Origin: Halorussus pelagicus | Lineage (GTDB): Archaea > Halobacteriota > Halobacteria > Halobacteriales > Haladaptataceae | DNA: 64,000 nucleotides | Direction: 5' to 3' | Assembly (NCBI RefSeq): GCF_004087835.1 | Contig: NZ_CP035119.1 | Location: 868,001 to 932,000, forward strand | The notes under the pieces: model-generated | Told to the model about the DNA's origin: nothing | Databases searched by the model: none | The model's input: only the letters and a program-made list of their open reading frames with translations | Made by a program: the position numbers and the translations under genes | Shown: positions 42,434 to 51,753 of the stretch, in pieces | How positions within the stretch are numbered: position 1 is the first letter of the stretch | Layout of the letters: each line of letters opens with the position of its first letter

Positions 42434-43666
42434 TTATTCCCGCGATAGAACTGCCTTCGCGCCCGTCTTCAGAATTTCTAGTCCGGTCGCGGCGTCCGCG
42501 AGGTCGATGTACTCGTCTACGGCGTGGGCCTGCGCGAGATTCCCCGGTCCCCAGATGATGGCGGGCGTTCCGCGGGCGACGAACTCGCGGGCGTCGGTCG
42601 CGGCCTCCAGTCCCCACGGGTCAGCGGGCGCGTCGGCCAGTTTCGCGGAGAGACCGCGGAACCGCTCGGCGAGCGGATGGTCGGGCGAGATTCCGGCGGC
42701 GGCGTAGTGTTCGACCAGCGAGCAGTCGGTCTCGACGCCAGCCTCGCGCTCGACGGTTGCGAGCAACGATTCGATTTCGTCCTCAACCGTGGAAAACGTC
42801 TCGTCGGGCAGAATACGCCGGTCGAGCAGGAACTCCGCGCGGCCGGGGAGAACCGCCATGTTCGAGTCGGTTCCGGCCTCGAACTCGGTGACGGTCGCGT
42901 ACGCCCGGCCGACGAGGGGGTCCTCGCGCCCGAGAAGGCGGTCGTCGTACTCGTCTATCGCGTCGAGGACGGGTCGCGCGGCGTCGATGGCGTTGGTGCC
43001 TTGGTCGGGGCGACTCGCGTGGGAGGCCGACCCCTCGACGCCGACTCGGAAGGTGGCGACGCCCTTTCCGCTCGTTCCGACTCGGAAATCAGTAGGTTCC
43101 AGCACGACCGCACAATCCCCTCCGTAGCCCTCTTCGAGAAGCGTCCGGGTTCCGGGCTGACCGGTCTCCTCGCCCATCGCGCCGTGAAACACGATGGACC
43201 CGTCGAGGTCCCCGGACTCGATGTCGGGCGTGAGGTCCCTGACCGTCAGCATGGCGAGCGCGAGATTCGTCTTCATGTCGGCGCTCCCCCGGCCGTAGAG
43301 TCGGCCCTCCGAGACGGTTCCCGCGAAGGGGTCGTACTCCCACCGCTCTGGGTCGCCCGCTGGCACCACGTCGAGGTGGCCGTTCAGGACGAACGTCGTG
43401 GCGTCGCGGGTCGAGTCGTCGCTCTCGCTTTCGTCGCCGCTCGCGCCCTCGCTGTCGGCCCGCTCTCGGGAGTCGTCGCCGACCCACGCGACCACCTGCG
43501 CGCGCTCGGCGCTCGGTTTCTCCACGAGGTGGGACTCTACGGCGCGCTCGGCGAACCAGTCCGCGACGAACTCGGCACAGGGTCGCTCGTCGCCCGGCGG
43601 GTTCTCCGTGGGGATTCGGACGAGTTCAGCCGCGAGGTCGGTCAGTTCGTCCCGTGCGGTCGTCAT
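42434..43666 (-). CDS. M20 family metallopeptidase (ArgE/DapE-like)
   Basis: A 410-residue zinc-dependent amidohydrolase. Metal and catalytic signatures: NGHLDVVPAGDPERWEYDPF (His, Asp), GRGSADMKTNLALAM (bridging Asp), GAMGEETGQPGTRTLLEEG (Glu-Glu) and a C-terminal GPGNLAQAHAVDEYIDLADA (His). An acidic insert lies after residue 60 (SEGASGDESESDDSTRDAT). The family removes acyl or succinyl groups or cleaves dipeptides; the substrate cannot be read. It converges with the membrane-protein gene. Confidence 0.92.
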   Translation of the reverse strand: MTTARDELTDLAAELVRIPTENPPGDERPCAEFVADWFAERAVESHLVEKPSAERAQVVAWVGDDSRERADSEGASGDESESDDSTRDATTFVLNGHLDVVPAGDPERWEYDPFAGTVSEGRLYGRGSADMKTNLALAMLTVRDLTPDIESGDLDGSIVFHGAMGEETGQPGTRTLLEEGYGGDCAVVLEPTDFRVGTSGKGVATFRVGVEGSASHASRPDQGTNAIDAARPVLDAIDEYDDRLLGREDPLVGRAYATVTEFEAGTDSNMAVLPGRAEFLLDRRILPDETFSTVEDEIESLLATVEREAGVETDCSLVEHYAAAGISPDHPLAERFRGLSAKLADAPADPWGLEAATDAREFVARGTPAIIWGPGNLAQAHAVDEYIDLADAATGLEILKTGAKAVLSRE

Positions 43667-43995
43667 CGTCGTAGTCCGTCGTTCGGACGCCAGCGCGTTA
43701 GTCCCCCGCGAACGACCGGGTTCGGCAGAATCCCGTCGCGCGCCTCGTCGTCGATGCCACAGTAGACGACGCCGACTTCCGGACCGAGGCGAGATACCTG
43801 CTTGCGGACCTTCGAGGGCGCGAGTCGGTCGTCGTCGTCCAGAAACTGCACGTACTCGCAGTCAGCCAACTCCGCGCCGACGCTCCGGGCGGCCTGCGGT
43901 CCCTCGTCGCGCTCTTGGGAGACGTAGGTCGCGCCGAAGGCCTCCGCGACCGGCCGGGCGTGGTCGTCGCTCGCCAAATCGGCGTTTGGCGTCAT
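43663..43995 (-). pseudogene. Glycosyltransferase family 2 fragment
   Basis: 110 codons that match the centre of GT2 enzymes: GPQAARSVGAELADCEYVQF followed by LDDDDRLAPSKVRKQVSRL (the DxD/metal-binding part) and VGVVYCGIDDEA. The usual N-terminal VxVxxPTYNR strand and the acceptor half are missing, and the frame upstream is not protein-like. It overlaps the M20 start by 4 bp by chance. Best read as a remnant of a glycosylation gene. Confidence 0.65.
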
Positions 43996-44161
43996 GTCAC
44001 GCCCGCTCGTACGACCCCGGCCGGGAAAGTCGCGGTGGCGGATGGTCGCTGGCTGCGGACTCCTTTACCCTACATTGATAAGGAGTTGGCTTCGTGGGTT
44101 ACAGTAGTTGAGATGACTCGCATTCGCGCGACAACGAACGTAGGGGTGGTTGGTGGTGGCG

Positions 44162-44689
44162 ATGTCTGAAATGGAACCGCTCGACGCACGACAGGAGACG
44201 CCGCAGTTCGTCGTGGTCTGTGGCCTTCCGGGCGTCGGCAAGACGACGGTCGCCGAGGATGTCGCCGAGCGACTCGACGGGCGACTCCTCCGGACCGACG
44301 TAGTTCGCAAGGACATCCTCGATGACCCCGACTACACCGAAGAGGAGGGCCGGATGGTCTACCGCGAACTGTTCGAGCGCGCGGGCGACACCGTCGAAGC
44401 GGGCCGGAGCGTCGTCCTCGACGGGACGTTCAAGGACGCCGCCGACCGCGAGCGCGCGCTCGAACTCGCCGAGTCGCTGGACGCCCGGTTCCGACTGGTC
44501 AAAGTCGAGTGCGACGAGTCGGTCGTCCGGGAGCGAATCGAAAGCCGCGAGGACGACGCCAGCGACGCCGACTTCGAGATTCATGCGATGTACCGCGAGC
44601 AGTTCGACGCCGTCTCCGACGACCACCTGACGGTGGACAACTCCGAGAGCGCGGCCGAGACGCGCCGACAGGTCGAAGAACGGTTCTGA
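44162..44689 (+). CDS. P-loop kinase-like protein (AAA_33 type)
   Basis: A 175-residue nucleotide-binding protein. Walker A is VVCGLPGVGKTTVAEDVA; RTDVVRKDILDDPDYTEE follows; VLDGTFKDAADRERALELA carries the second acid; RIESREDDASDADFEI and HLTVDNSESAAET close the fold. This is the zeta-toxin/gluconate-kinase-like AAA_33 group, which phosphorylates small molecules or RNA ends. Start ATG 44162 has GGTGGTGG directly upstream; the ATG at 44150 is less likely. Substrate unknown. Confidence 0.85.
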   Translation: MSEMEPLDARQETPQFVVVCGLPGVGKTTVAEDVAERLDGRLLRTDVVRKDILDDPDYTEEEGRMVYRELFERAGDTVEAGRSVVLDGTFKDAADRERALELAESLDARFRLVKVECDESVVRERIESREDDASDADFEIHAMYREQFDAVSDDHLTVDNSESAAETRRQVEERF

Positions 44690-44772
44690 CTCGCTGGCCG
44701 TGGGTCGGTGGCCTCTGGCGGTGACTTTCGGCCGTCGAGAGCTATCTGTCTCTAACTACTCGGCGCGTGCGG

Positions 44773-44936
44773 GTGCGACGGCGCACCTGCGCCGTCGCAC
44801 CAACCGCGCGAGGGATGAGCGAACGACCGAACGCAGTGAGGGGGCGAGCGAATCGGTTGGGGAGGCGTGAGGCTGATGCGGCGCAGTGCTGTGCGGGGCG
44901 GGTGCGGTATGAGTGGTTCAAGCCTGTAGCTAGCTT
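44773..44936. repeat. Dispersed intergenic repeat, copy 1
   Basis: Begins with a perfect 13-bp hairpin, GTGCGACGGCGCA (44773-44785) and TGCGCCGTCGCAC (44788-44800), followed by CCGCGCGAGGGATGAGCGA (44804 on), GGTTGGGGAGGCGTGAGGC, a GTGCGG-rich part and GGTTCAAGCCTGTAGCTAGC (to 44936). The same blocks in the same order occur at 54327-54451. It ends just before an AT-rich stretch and the nucS promoter. Nothing else is seen in 44690-45098. Confidence 0.65.
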
Positions 44937-45098
44937 CTATTCACCAAATCGACCTCACAGATTCTGCTTGCCGAACTGACCCCACAGATTCCACTCGCTA
45001 ACCCACCGACGACCGATTCTCCGACGCTTGTACAGACCGATTTCCGTAACCGCGAATCCACTACCTTTTTACGCCGCTACCGACCACCGAGCAAAGAG

Positions 45099-45887
45099 AT
45101 GGTCGCCGAGCAAATCGACGCGCCCGACCCCGAAACCCTCGTCAGCGAGGCGAAGGCGGCGTTCCGGGACGGCGCGATGCTGACCGTGCAGGCGCGTTGT
45201 GAAGTCGAGTACGAAGGCCGGACCTCCGGCCACCTCGGACCGGGAGACCGAATCCTCGTGGCCAAGCCCGACGGCACGTTTCTGGTCCACCAACCGACCG
45301 GCCACAAGCCCGTCAACTGGATGCCCGGCGGGGGAACCGTCTCCGCACGCGAGAGTGAGGGTGATGCAGTCTTGCTCGCTCGGCGCACGAATCCGACCGA
45401 GCGCGTCGAGGCGCGAATCCTCGACGCCCACGGTCTGACGCGCTTCGACGCCACCGACGGTGCCACCTACGAGGAGTCGGGCACCGAGGCCGAGATGCAC
45501 GAGTACATCGAGGCGAATCCCGAGGTGCTGGAAGAGGGCCTGCGAATCGTGGACCACGAGCGCGAGAGTAAGTACGGGTTCATCGACTTCTTCGCGCGCG
45601 ACGAGTCGGGAACCCCCGTCGTCGTGGAAGTCAAACGGATTCAGGCGACGTTGAACCACTTCGACCAGTTACAGCGCTACGTCTCGCTCTATCGGGACGG
45701 CGAGGCGTCGTCTCGGGGAGAGAGTGTCACCGCCGAAAACGACGAGGTCCGCGGGATGCTCGTCGCGCCCGACGCATCCGAGCGCGTCCGGCGCGCGCTC
45801 CGGGACAACGGCTTGGAGTTTGTCGAACTCTCCGCGTTCGACACCGACGCCAAGGGCGCGACCGAGGCGAAACTGACCGACTTCTGA
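45099..45887 (+). CDS. nucS: Endonuclease NucS
   Basis: A 262-residue archaeal NucS/EndoMS, which cuts branched DNA and mismatches and binds PCNA. N-terminal DNA-binding domain: MLTVQARCEVEYEGRTSG, ILVAKPDGTFLVHQPTGHKP and VNWMPGGGTV (the Arg and Trp that flip bases). C-terminal nuclease: EAEMHEYIEANPEVLEEGLR, GFIDFFARDESGTPVVVEVK (Asp...Glu-x-Lys) and LNHFDQLQRYVSLYR. The catalytic set is complete. It stands alone, with AT-rich DNA upstream. Confidence 0.95.
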   Translation: MVAEQIDAPDPETLVSEAKAAFRDGAMLTVQARCEVEYEGRTSGHLGPGDRILVAKPDGTFLVHQPTGHKPVNWMPGGGTVSARESEGDAVLLARRTNPTERVEARILDAHGLTRFDATDGATYEESGTEAEMHEYIEANPEVLEEGLRIVDHERESKYGFIDFFARDESGTPVVVEVKRIQATLNHFDQLQRYVSLYRDGEASSRGESVTAENDEVRGMLVAPDASERVRRALRDNGLEFVELSAFDTDAKGATEAKLTDF

Positions 45888-45908
45888 GTCGCGCGTGAGA
45901 GGTTCCAT

Positions 45909-46415
45909 TCATTCGCGGTGAGACCTGTCCCCGAGCATTAGTAGAGGAAATATCAGGAACGCAACTCCAATTGCCGGACCGAGAAGGACGATTTTCGACA
46001 GTTCGTGTGCGGCAAAGACACTCAACCCCAATTCGCGTCCGTAGGGAATCGTTGGCCAGTCGAAATACAGACCGAACAGCGGTACTGCGAGAAGGAAAGA
46101 TAGAGACAGGAGTGCGAACTGCCGACGAATACGCTCGCGTGGGGTGTTCCAGGCGGTTGCACCCATCACGAGTGCCGAACTCATGCTCGTCACCACGGGA
46201 CCTCCGACGCCGAGGGCCAGACCACCGGGAGTAACGACGGACGAGGGGAGGCTAGACATCAACAGGCCCCATACGGATAGAATCGAGAGAAAGACTGGCC
46301 AGAGAACCACCCCAATCACGTAGCCGTAGGGCGGGTTGAGAAGTGGATGATGTAACAGAGATTCCAATCCGGAACCGGAGGTGTCTATCCACGTTTCGAG
46401 TGGCTCTGCGTTCAT
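45909..46415 (-). CDS. Multi-helix membrane protein
   Basis: A 168-residue protein with about four to five transmembrane helices: GYVIGVVLWPVFLSILSVWG, VVTPGGLALGVGGPVVTSMS, FALLSLSFLLAVPLFGLYFD and IVLLGPAIGVAFLIFPLLML. No family recognised. I chose ATG 46415 (MNAEPLETW) because the frame upstream is unlike protein. It converges with nucS, 21 bp apart. Confidence 0.75.
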   Translation of the reverse strand: MNAEPLETWIDTSGSGLESLLHHPLLNPPYGYVIGVVLWPVFLSILSVWGLLMSSLPSSVVTPGGLALGVGGPVVTSMSSALVMGATAWNTPRERIRRQFALLSLSFLLAVPLFGLYFDWPTIPYGRELGLSVFAAHELSKIVLLGPAIGVAFLIFPLLMLGDRSHRE

Positions 46416-46593
46416 ACTATTTGTAGTATTTCTATAACATGATAAAATTCTGTATCTTGAATGCATGTTTAGGTATAACAAGCGTACCGCCTTCGTAGTT
46501 CGAAGATGTCGCCGACCGCCCACCGGGCGGAACTGTTTTGTATAGTAAACCGATTACTATACAATACTAAATGCTCCGAGGTGGCCCGAAACG

Positions 46594-47382
46594 ATGAGCA
46601 AGGACGTAGCTGACCTCCCGCCGGACGGTGGCACCGAGTCGCCCGATACCGACCGGTCCGACTCCGACACCGAGTCGCCGCGTGACGCCGCCGCGCCCGA
46701 CGACGACCGCTCGTCACCCGACGGCGCGGATGTCGGGCGGGGCCTGCTCGACGCCGATATGGGACCGAGTTCCGCGATGGCCCACCTCTACCGGGGGGAA
46801 ATCCACCGGATGAAACTCTGGCGCGAGCGCCTCGACAAGACGACCAACTGGGCCGTCCTCGTCATGGCGGGCGTCTTGACGTGGGCGTTCTCCAGCGCGG
46901 GCAACCCCCACTACGTCCTGCTGGTCGGCGCGGCCGCGACGAGTCTCTTTCTGGTTATCGAGGCCCGGCGCTACCGCGCCTACGACGTGTGGCGCTCGCG
47001 GGTCCGGACGCTACAGGAGAACGTCTGGGCCTACGGTCTCGACCCCTCGAAGAGTCTCGTGGACGGCGACTGGCGCACTCGACTCGCCAACGACTACCGG
47101 ACGCCGACCGTCAAAATCACCGCCGAAGAGGCGCTGGCCCATCGACTTCGCCGAGTCTATCTCCCGCTGTTCACCGTGCTTCTCGGCGCGTGGGTCATCC
47201 GTGTCGGCGCGTTCGACCCCCGACCGTGGCCCGCGAGCGCCGCCGTCGGCCAGATTCCGGGTCTCGCCGTGACCGCGGTCGTGTTCGTCGCGTACATTGC
47301 CGCGGTCGGGGTCGCACTCCGCCCGCGGACGTGGCACGCCCGCGACGAACTCCGGACCGCCGACTACCGCAAGCAACGGTGA
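46594..47382 (+). CDS. DUF2270 membrane protein
   Basis: A 262-residue protein. Residues 1-55 are a disordered acidic tail (many D, S, P). The DUF2270 domain follows: SSAMAHLYRGEIHRMKLWRE, RLDKTTNWAVLVMAGVLTWA, VLLVGAAATSLFLVIEARRY, RAYDVWRSRVRTLQENVWAY. Two further helices lie near residues 190-240. The family is conserved in haloarchaea and of unknown function. The short gene-free stretch upstream (46440-46560) carries TATA-like AT-rich words. Confidence 0.88.
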   Translation: MSKDVADLPPDGGTESPDTDRSDSDTESPRDAAAPDDDRSSPDGADVGRGLLDADMGPSSAMAHLYRGEIHRMKLWRERLDKTTNWAVLVMAGVLTWAFSSAGNPHYVLLVGAAATSLFLVIEARRYRAYDVWRSRVRTLQENVWAYGLDPSKSLVDGDWRTRLANDYRTPTVKITAEEALAHRLRRVYLPLFTVLLGAWVIRVGAFDPRPWPASAAVGQIPGLAVTAVVFVAYIAAVGVALRPRTWHARDELRTADYRKQR

Positions 47383-47589
47383 CGCCAGCGTACCTGAAAG
47401 TCACACTGACGATGAACGTCGCAATGAGAATACGACCGAGTCTTCGTCTGTCCATATAGTCGAATTTCCGAACCTCGTTCATTACTATGACGATCTCAAC
47501 GAGCGAAGCGACGAGTTCCGACGGGAGGATTCAACAGGTTTCGGCCGCTACCAACGGCTTTTTCGCCGTGACTCGTCTACGACTCGGCG

Positions 47590-48582
47590 ATGACTGCCGC
47601 CATCGAAGTCGAGAACCTTCGCAAGCAGTACGAGGGTGTGCAGGCGCTCGACGGCGTCTCGCTGTCAGTTCCCGAGGGGAGTTTCTTCGGGTTGCTCGGG
47701 CCGAACGGCGCGGGCAAGACCACCTTTATCAATATCCTCGTGGGACTCGTCCGGCGGTCCGGCGGCCGGGCCGAGGTGTTCGGCCACGACGTGGACGACG
47801 ACTACCGCGAGGCCCGCGACGCCATCGGTCTCGCGCCCCAAGAGTTCAACGTCGATCACTTCTTCCCGGTTCGGGAGGTCTTGGAGCACAAGGCTGGCTA
47901 CCACGGGATTCCGGCCGACGAGGCCAGCGAGCGCGCCGACGAGGTGCTGAAGCAGGTCGGCATCTACGACAAGCGAGACACCCGATTCAACTGGCTCTCC
48001 GGAGGCATGAAGCGCCGGTTCATGTTGGCGCGGGCGCTCATCACCGACCCCGACCTGCTGATTCTGGACGAACCGACCGCAGGCGTGGACGTGCAACTGC
48101 GCCACGACCTCTGGGACCTCATCACCGAACTCAACGAGTCGGGGACGACGATTCTGCTCACGACTCACTACATCGAGGAGGCCGAACGCCTCTGCGACGA
48201 GGTGGCGATTCTCGACTCCGGAAATCTACTGACCGTGGCGACACCCGAGGAACTGATGGACCGCGGACCGGACGAGATTCGGGTGACGCTCCGGGACGCT
48301 CCCGCGAGCGTGCCCGACTTGCCGATGCTCTCAGGCGCTGGCGCGACCGACGGTGAGGTCGAGAGCGTCGAACTCGACGGCGACCAGTTGGTCGTCACCG
48401 CGACGCAGGGCGGACTCGTCGCGCCCGACCTCGTGCGGGCGCTCGACCGCGCAGGTCTCGAAATCGTGGATTTGGGCATCTCTCGGACCTCGCTCGAAGA
48501 GGTGTTCGTGGACATGACCCGAGAGGGCGGGAGCGACCAGTCCGCGGAAGCAGTCGCGGCCGACGGAGGTGTCTCGGAGTGA
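47590..48582 (+). CDS. ABC transporter ATP-binding protein
   Basis: A 330-residue ATPase of the drug/Nod/DrrA type exporter class. Walker A LGPNGAGKTTFINIL; Q-loop LAPQEFNVDHF; signature NWLSGGMKRRFMLARAL (LSGGM); Walker B LLILDEPTAGVDVQLRHDL; H-loop TTHYIEEAERLCDEV. The C-terminal 90 residues form the regulatory tail of DrrA-like proteins. Its end overlaps the permease start by 4 bp (GTGA). Substrate unknown. Confidence 0.95.
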   Translation: MTAAIEVENLRKQYEGVQALDGVSLSVPEGSFFGLLGPNGAGKTTFINILVGLVRRSGGRAEVFGHDVDDDYREARDAIGLAPQEFNVDHFFPVREVLEHKAGYHGIPADEASERADEVLKQVGIYDKRDTRFNWLSGGMKRRFMLARALITDPDLLILDEPTAGVDVQLRHDLWDLITELNESGTTILLTTHYIEEAERLCDEVAILDSGNLLTVATPEELMDRGPDEIRVTLRDAPASVPDLPMLSGAGATDGEVESVELDGDQLVVTATQGGLVAPDLVRALDRAGLEIVDLGISRTSLEEVFVDMTREGGSDQSAEAVAADGGVSE

Positions 48583-49367
48583 GTTTCCCCGGACTCACCG
48601 GGTTCAAGACGCTCGCGCGCCGCGAGATTCTGCGCTTCCTCCGGCGGCCCCGAAACACGTTCATTCCGCCGTTCGTCACCAACGTCCTCTACTTCTCGGT
48701 GTTCGGGGTCATCCTCGGGGACCGCGTGGGTGAAATCAGCATCGGCGGTGGCGGCGACCCGATTCCCTACATCCTGTTCATCCTGCCGGGGTTGGTCGTC
48801 CTCGGAGCCATCTCGAACGCCTTCGAGAACGCCTCCTTTTCGGTCTTTCACGGGCGCTGGAACGACTACATCGAGGAGACGCTCACGTCGCCGATGTCCT
48901 ACTCGCGGATGGTCGCGGCGTACATCGTCGCGGGCGCGACCCGTGGCCTGCTCGTCGGGTCGCTCATCGCGGTCATCGGCGCGTTCTTCACCTCCGTCGG
49001 CGTCGCAAAACCGCTCTACCTCGCGGCGTTCGGACTGGTCGTCAGCCTGCTATTCGCCAGTTTCGGCGTCGTGGTCGGTCTCTGGGCCGACGACTGGGAC
49101 AACCTCACGATGATGAATCAGTTCATCGTCCGGCCGCTGGTCTTCTTCGGCGGCGTGTTCTACGCCATCCGGGAACTCCCCTCGCCGTATCAGGAACTCT
49201 CGATGCTGAACCCGATGGTCTACATGGTCAACGGCGTCCGATACGGCTTTCTGGGCGTCTCGGAGGTGGACCCCAACTGGTCGCTCGCGGTGCTGTCTGC
49301 GCTGACCGCGGCCGTCCTCGCGCTCGACATCGCGCTGTTCAAGCGCGGGTACGGACTGACCGACTGA
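48579..49367 (+). CDS. ABC-2 type permease
   Basis: A 262-residue membrane component of the exporter encoded by the previous gene. GTG start overlaps its stop. Six hydrophobic segments, among them IPYILFILPGLVVLGAISNA, LYLAAFGLVVSLLFASFGVV and the family loop FIVRPLVFFGGVFYAIRELP. NPMVYMVNGVRYGFLGVSE is the ABC-2 signature near the end. It and the ATPase form a complete half-transporter pair. It lies 7 kb from the lanthipeptide locus, so a role there is not supported. Confidence 0.93.
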   Translation: MSFPGLTGFKTLARREILRFLRRPRNTFIPPFVTNVLYFSVFGVILGDRVGEISIGGGGDPIPYILFILPGLVVLGAISNAFENASFSVFHGRWNDYIEETLTSPMSYSRMVAAYIVAGATRGLLVGSLIAVIGAFFTSVGVAKPLYLAAFGLVVSLLFASFGVVVGLWADDWDNLTMMNQFIVRPLVFFGGVFYAIRELPSPYQELSMLNPMVYMVNGVRYGFLGVSEVDPNWSLAVLSALTAAVLALDIALFKRGYGLTD

Positions 49368-49500
49368 TGGACTGATTGCTCGACTGGTCGCCCGACTGCT
49401 CGACTCTCCGAACAACTGCCCACCGGGAGAAATCCGACGTTTCTCGCTTCGCGCTCCCGATAAGTCGCGTTTCGCAGGCTTCGATGGGTTCTCGCCGTCG

Positions 49501-50037
49501 CTATCGCCCGGTCGCCAGCGCCTCCAGCGCGTTCGAAATCGTATTCAGCACGTCGTCGTGTCCCTCGATGTCGTGGCGCTCGGCCAGCCATCGCGGGTCG
49601 TTGTAGGTCACGTTCGTTGACCCGTCCTCGTCCGCCCAGACGAGCAGTTTCTGTGGCAGGTCGATGCCCGCGGTCTGGGAGACCGCCATCAGTTGCGTGC
49701 CCAGATTCGGGTTCCCGAACAGAATCAGCCTCGTCGGTCGCAGGTCGAGTCCCGCGTTCTCGGCGTTGCGTGCGTGGTCAACGGTCGTCACCAGAATCAG
49801 GTCGTCGTTGTCCTCGATATCCTCCTCGATTCTATCGACGGTCGCGCCGACGCTCTCGTTGCTCGTGACGGTGACGAGGCCCGCGTCGGTGGTCGGCGTA
49901 GTGGTGGTCTCGTCGCCCTCGGTCGTCGTCTCGCCGGATTTGGTTGTGGTCTCCTGTCCGGCCGCGGTGCCTGCGAGTGTGAGGCCCGCGCCCGCGAGCG
50001 TGGCCCGGAGGAACCGGCGTCGCTTCGTGTCGTTCAT
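49501..50037 (-). CDS. Exported DUF302 protein
   Basis: A 178-residue protein. Residues 1-28 are a twin-arginine signal (TKRRRFLRATLAGAGLTLAG). A Thr-rich linker (ETTTKSGETTTEGDETTTTP) follows, like that in the secreted protein at 2878-4467. The rest is DUF302: VGATVDRIEEDIEDNDDLIL, VVDHARNAENAGLDLRPTRL and LFGNPNLGTQLMAVSQTAGI, then LPQKLLVWADEDGSTNVTYN. DUF302 proteins are small dimeric binding domains of unclear ligand. It probably acts outside the membrane after Tat export. Confidence 0.9.
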   Translation of the reverse strand: MNDTKRRRFLRATLAGAGLTLAGTAAGQETTTKSGETTTEGDETTTTPTTDAGLVTVTSNESVGATVDRIEEDIEDNDDLILVTTVDHARNAENAGLDLRPTRLILFGNPNLGTQLMAVSQTAGIDLPQKLLVWADEDGSTNVTYNDPRWLAERHDIEGHDDVLNTISNALEALATGR

Positions 50038-50108
50038 GATTCACCGAGACGACGGCGCTCCGATGGAAAGTTATCCGGTGCGTTCTCCGGAGAAACCGAC
50101 GTTTCGCG

Positions 50109-50297
50109 CTATTCGTCGGCGAGTGCGTCGTAGATGTCGCGGTGGGCGTCGCGGTTCTGCTGTGCGACATCTTGGACGATTTTCTTCCGTGCTTCCTCGA
50201 TAAACTCCTCTGTCGGCTCCTCACCGTGTTCTTCGATGTATAACTCTCTAACGTCCTCTAGAAGTTCTTTCATCAGATTCCGCGGAGCGTCGCTCAT
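50109..50297 (-). CDS. Small acidic helical protein
   Basis: A 62-residue protein: APRNLMKELLEDVRELYIEE, then HGEEPTEEFIEEARKKIVQD and AQQNRDAHRDIYDALADE. Predicted all-helical, charged, with no motif. Conserved-looking codon use and a plausible leader region (AT-rich AAAGAGAGAACTCC before ATG) support expression. Function unknown. Confidence 0.7.
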   Translation of the reverse strand: MSDAPRNLMKELLEDVRELYIEEHGEEPTEEFIEEARKKIVQDVAQQNRDAHRDIYDALADE

Positions 50298-50345
50298 GGA
50301 GTTCTCTCTTTAGCTGTGTGAAGCAAACTGAAATAGACTACTAAG

Positions 50346-51326
50346 TCATTCCTCCCACGGCTCGCCACCCTGCTGGTCGCCGAACATCTCGCGCATCAGC
50401 GTCACGATGCTCTCGGGCGGGAACTGCCCGCGCTCGGTTACGATGGCATCGACGTAGCGCGGCGGGGTCACGTCGAACGCGGGGTTCTCGACGGCGAAGT
50501 CGTCGCCGTCCGCCTCGCCGTCGATTTCGACCTGCTCGTCTGCGGTCAGGACCTCGCGCTCGTCGCGCATCTCGATTTCGACCGTGTGGCCCGTCATCGT
50601 GTCCGGATGAAGTTTGAGCGTCTGGGCCGCGACCATGATGGGGACGCCGCGCTCGCGGGCGTTGACCGCGAGACCGGACGTTCCGACTTTGTTGATGACT
50701 GACCCGTCGGCCGCGATGGAGTCCGCGCCGACGAGGACGTGGTCGGCCTCGTCCAGATACCGGCGGGCGGCGTTGTCCACGACGAGCGTGACGGGGACGT
50801 CCCACTCCCGGAGTTGGCGCGCGGTGATGTGGCCCTGCTTGCGCGGCCGGGTCTCCTTGACGATGGCCTCTATCTCCTTGCCCTGTTCGAGGGCCTTCTC
50901 AACGCACGAGAGCGCGTCGGTCGAGTGGCAGTGAGTCATCACGGTGTCGCCGTCGCGGAGGCGGTTCGCGCCGATTCGACCGAGGTTCGCCTGCGCTTGG
51001 TCGAGTTCCCGCCGGAACTCGCGGGCGCTCTCGACGACGGACGCCCGGAGGTCGGGAACCGTCTCGCCCTCCATGCCGCGGAGGACGTACCGGAGCGCGT
51101 TGGGGAGACTGACTGCGGTCGGTCGGGTCTCGCGGAGTCGGCGACCCGCCGAGCGCATCTCCGCGCGGAAGGTCTCGGGGTCGTCGGCGTCGCTGTCCTC
51201 GGCTTGGGCCGCGAGCGCGTCGGCGGCGGCGTCGGCGATGGTCGCCGCACCGCGAATTTCCATGCTGGCGATGTCGGCGGCGGCCGCCTCGACGCTCTCG
51301 TGAAGTTCGGAGTCGGTGCTGGTCAT
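50346..51326 (-). CDS. Ribose-1,5-bisphosphate isomerase
   Basis: A 326-residue member of the eIF2B/MtnA superfamily. It turns ribose-1,5-bisphosphate into ribulose-1,5-bisphosphate in the archaeal AMP/nucleoside degradation route. Signatures: MEIRGAATIADAAADALAAQ, IGANRLRDGDTVMTHCHSTD (catalytic Cys), VKETRPRKQGHITARQLREW, HVLVGADSIAADGSVINKVG (Asp), and TSGLAVNARERGVPIMVAAQ. An acidic insert lies near residue 280. The partner phosphorylase and RuBisCO are not in the window. Confidence 0.92.
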   Translation of the reverse strand: MTSTDSELHESVEAAAADIASMEIRGAATIADAAADALAAQAEDSDADDPETFRAEMRSAGRRLRETRPTAVSLPNALRYVLRGMEGETVPDLRASVVESAREFRRELDQAQANLGRIGANRLRDGDTVMTHCHSTDALSCVEKALEQGKEIEAIVKETRPRKQGHITARQLREWDVPVTLVVDNAARRYLDEADHVLVGADSIAADGSVINKVGTSGLAVNARERGVPIMVAAQTLKLHPDTMTGHTVEIEMRDEREVLTADEQVEIDGEADGDDFAVENPAFDVTPPRYVDAIVTERGQFPPESIVTLMREMFGDQQGGEPWEE

Positions 51327-51429
51327 GTCCGCCGGGTACGGGCTAGGGGGGCAAAAGCGAACGGGTCGGGAGAGTAGGTGGAACGACGAGCGGACCGGAA
51401 AACGAGAGGGCGGAGCGACGCGACGGCGG

Positions 51430-51753
51430 TCACCGCGTCCGCTCGGGCATTTCGACCTCGTCGGGCGCGGGCATCCAGAAGAGTTCGAGCGACACCGCCA
51501 GCGTGAGCGGAATCACCCAGACCAGAACGAGCGCGGTTCCCCGGTCCTGAACCCCGCTCCCGCCGAACCCGACGACGCCCGACAGGACGATGGTCGTGAC
51601 GACGTACACCAGCGGAATGAAGACGGCGGTGTACACCACCGCGCCCCACTGCGTCGTGAGTCGAAGGCGGAAAAAGCGGATGGAGACCGCCGCGATGACG
51701 GTGTTGACGACCATGATGAGCAGGAATCCGATGACTGTGGCGGCCGAGACCAT
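51430..51753 (-). CDS. Three-helix membrane protein
   Basis: A 107-residue protein with helices VIGFLLIMVVNTVIAAVSIR, WGAVVYTAVFIPLVYVVTTI and GTALVLVWVIPLTLAVSLEL. C-terminal EVEMPERTR is cytoplasmic. ATG 51753 gives MVSAATVIGF; the upstream extension looks non-coding. Haloarchaeal conserved type; function unknown. Confidence 0.75.
   Translation of the reverse strand: MVSAATVIGFLLIMVVNTVIAAVSIRFFRLRLTTQWGAVVYTAVFIPLVYVVTTIVLSGVVGFGGSGVQDRGTALVLVWVIPLTLAVSLELFWMPAPDEVEMPERTR

Noticed and set aside
42434-43666. M20 peptidase as leader protease of the lanthipeptide
   Set aside because: M20 enzymes act on small amides or dipeptides; lanthipeptide leaders are usually removed by C39, subtilisin or other endopeptidases, and there is no shared operon.
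47590-49367. ABC exporter pair as transporter of the lanthipeptide
   Set aside because: It is 7 kb away with unrelated genes between, and lacks the C39 peptidase domain of LanT proteins.
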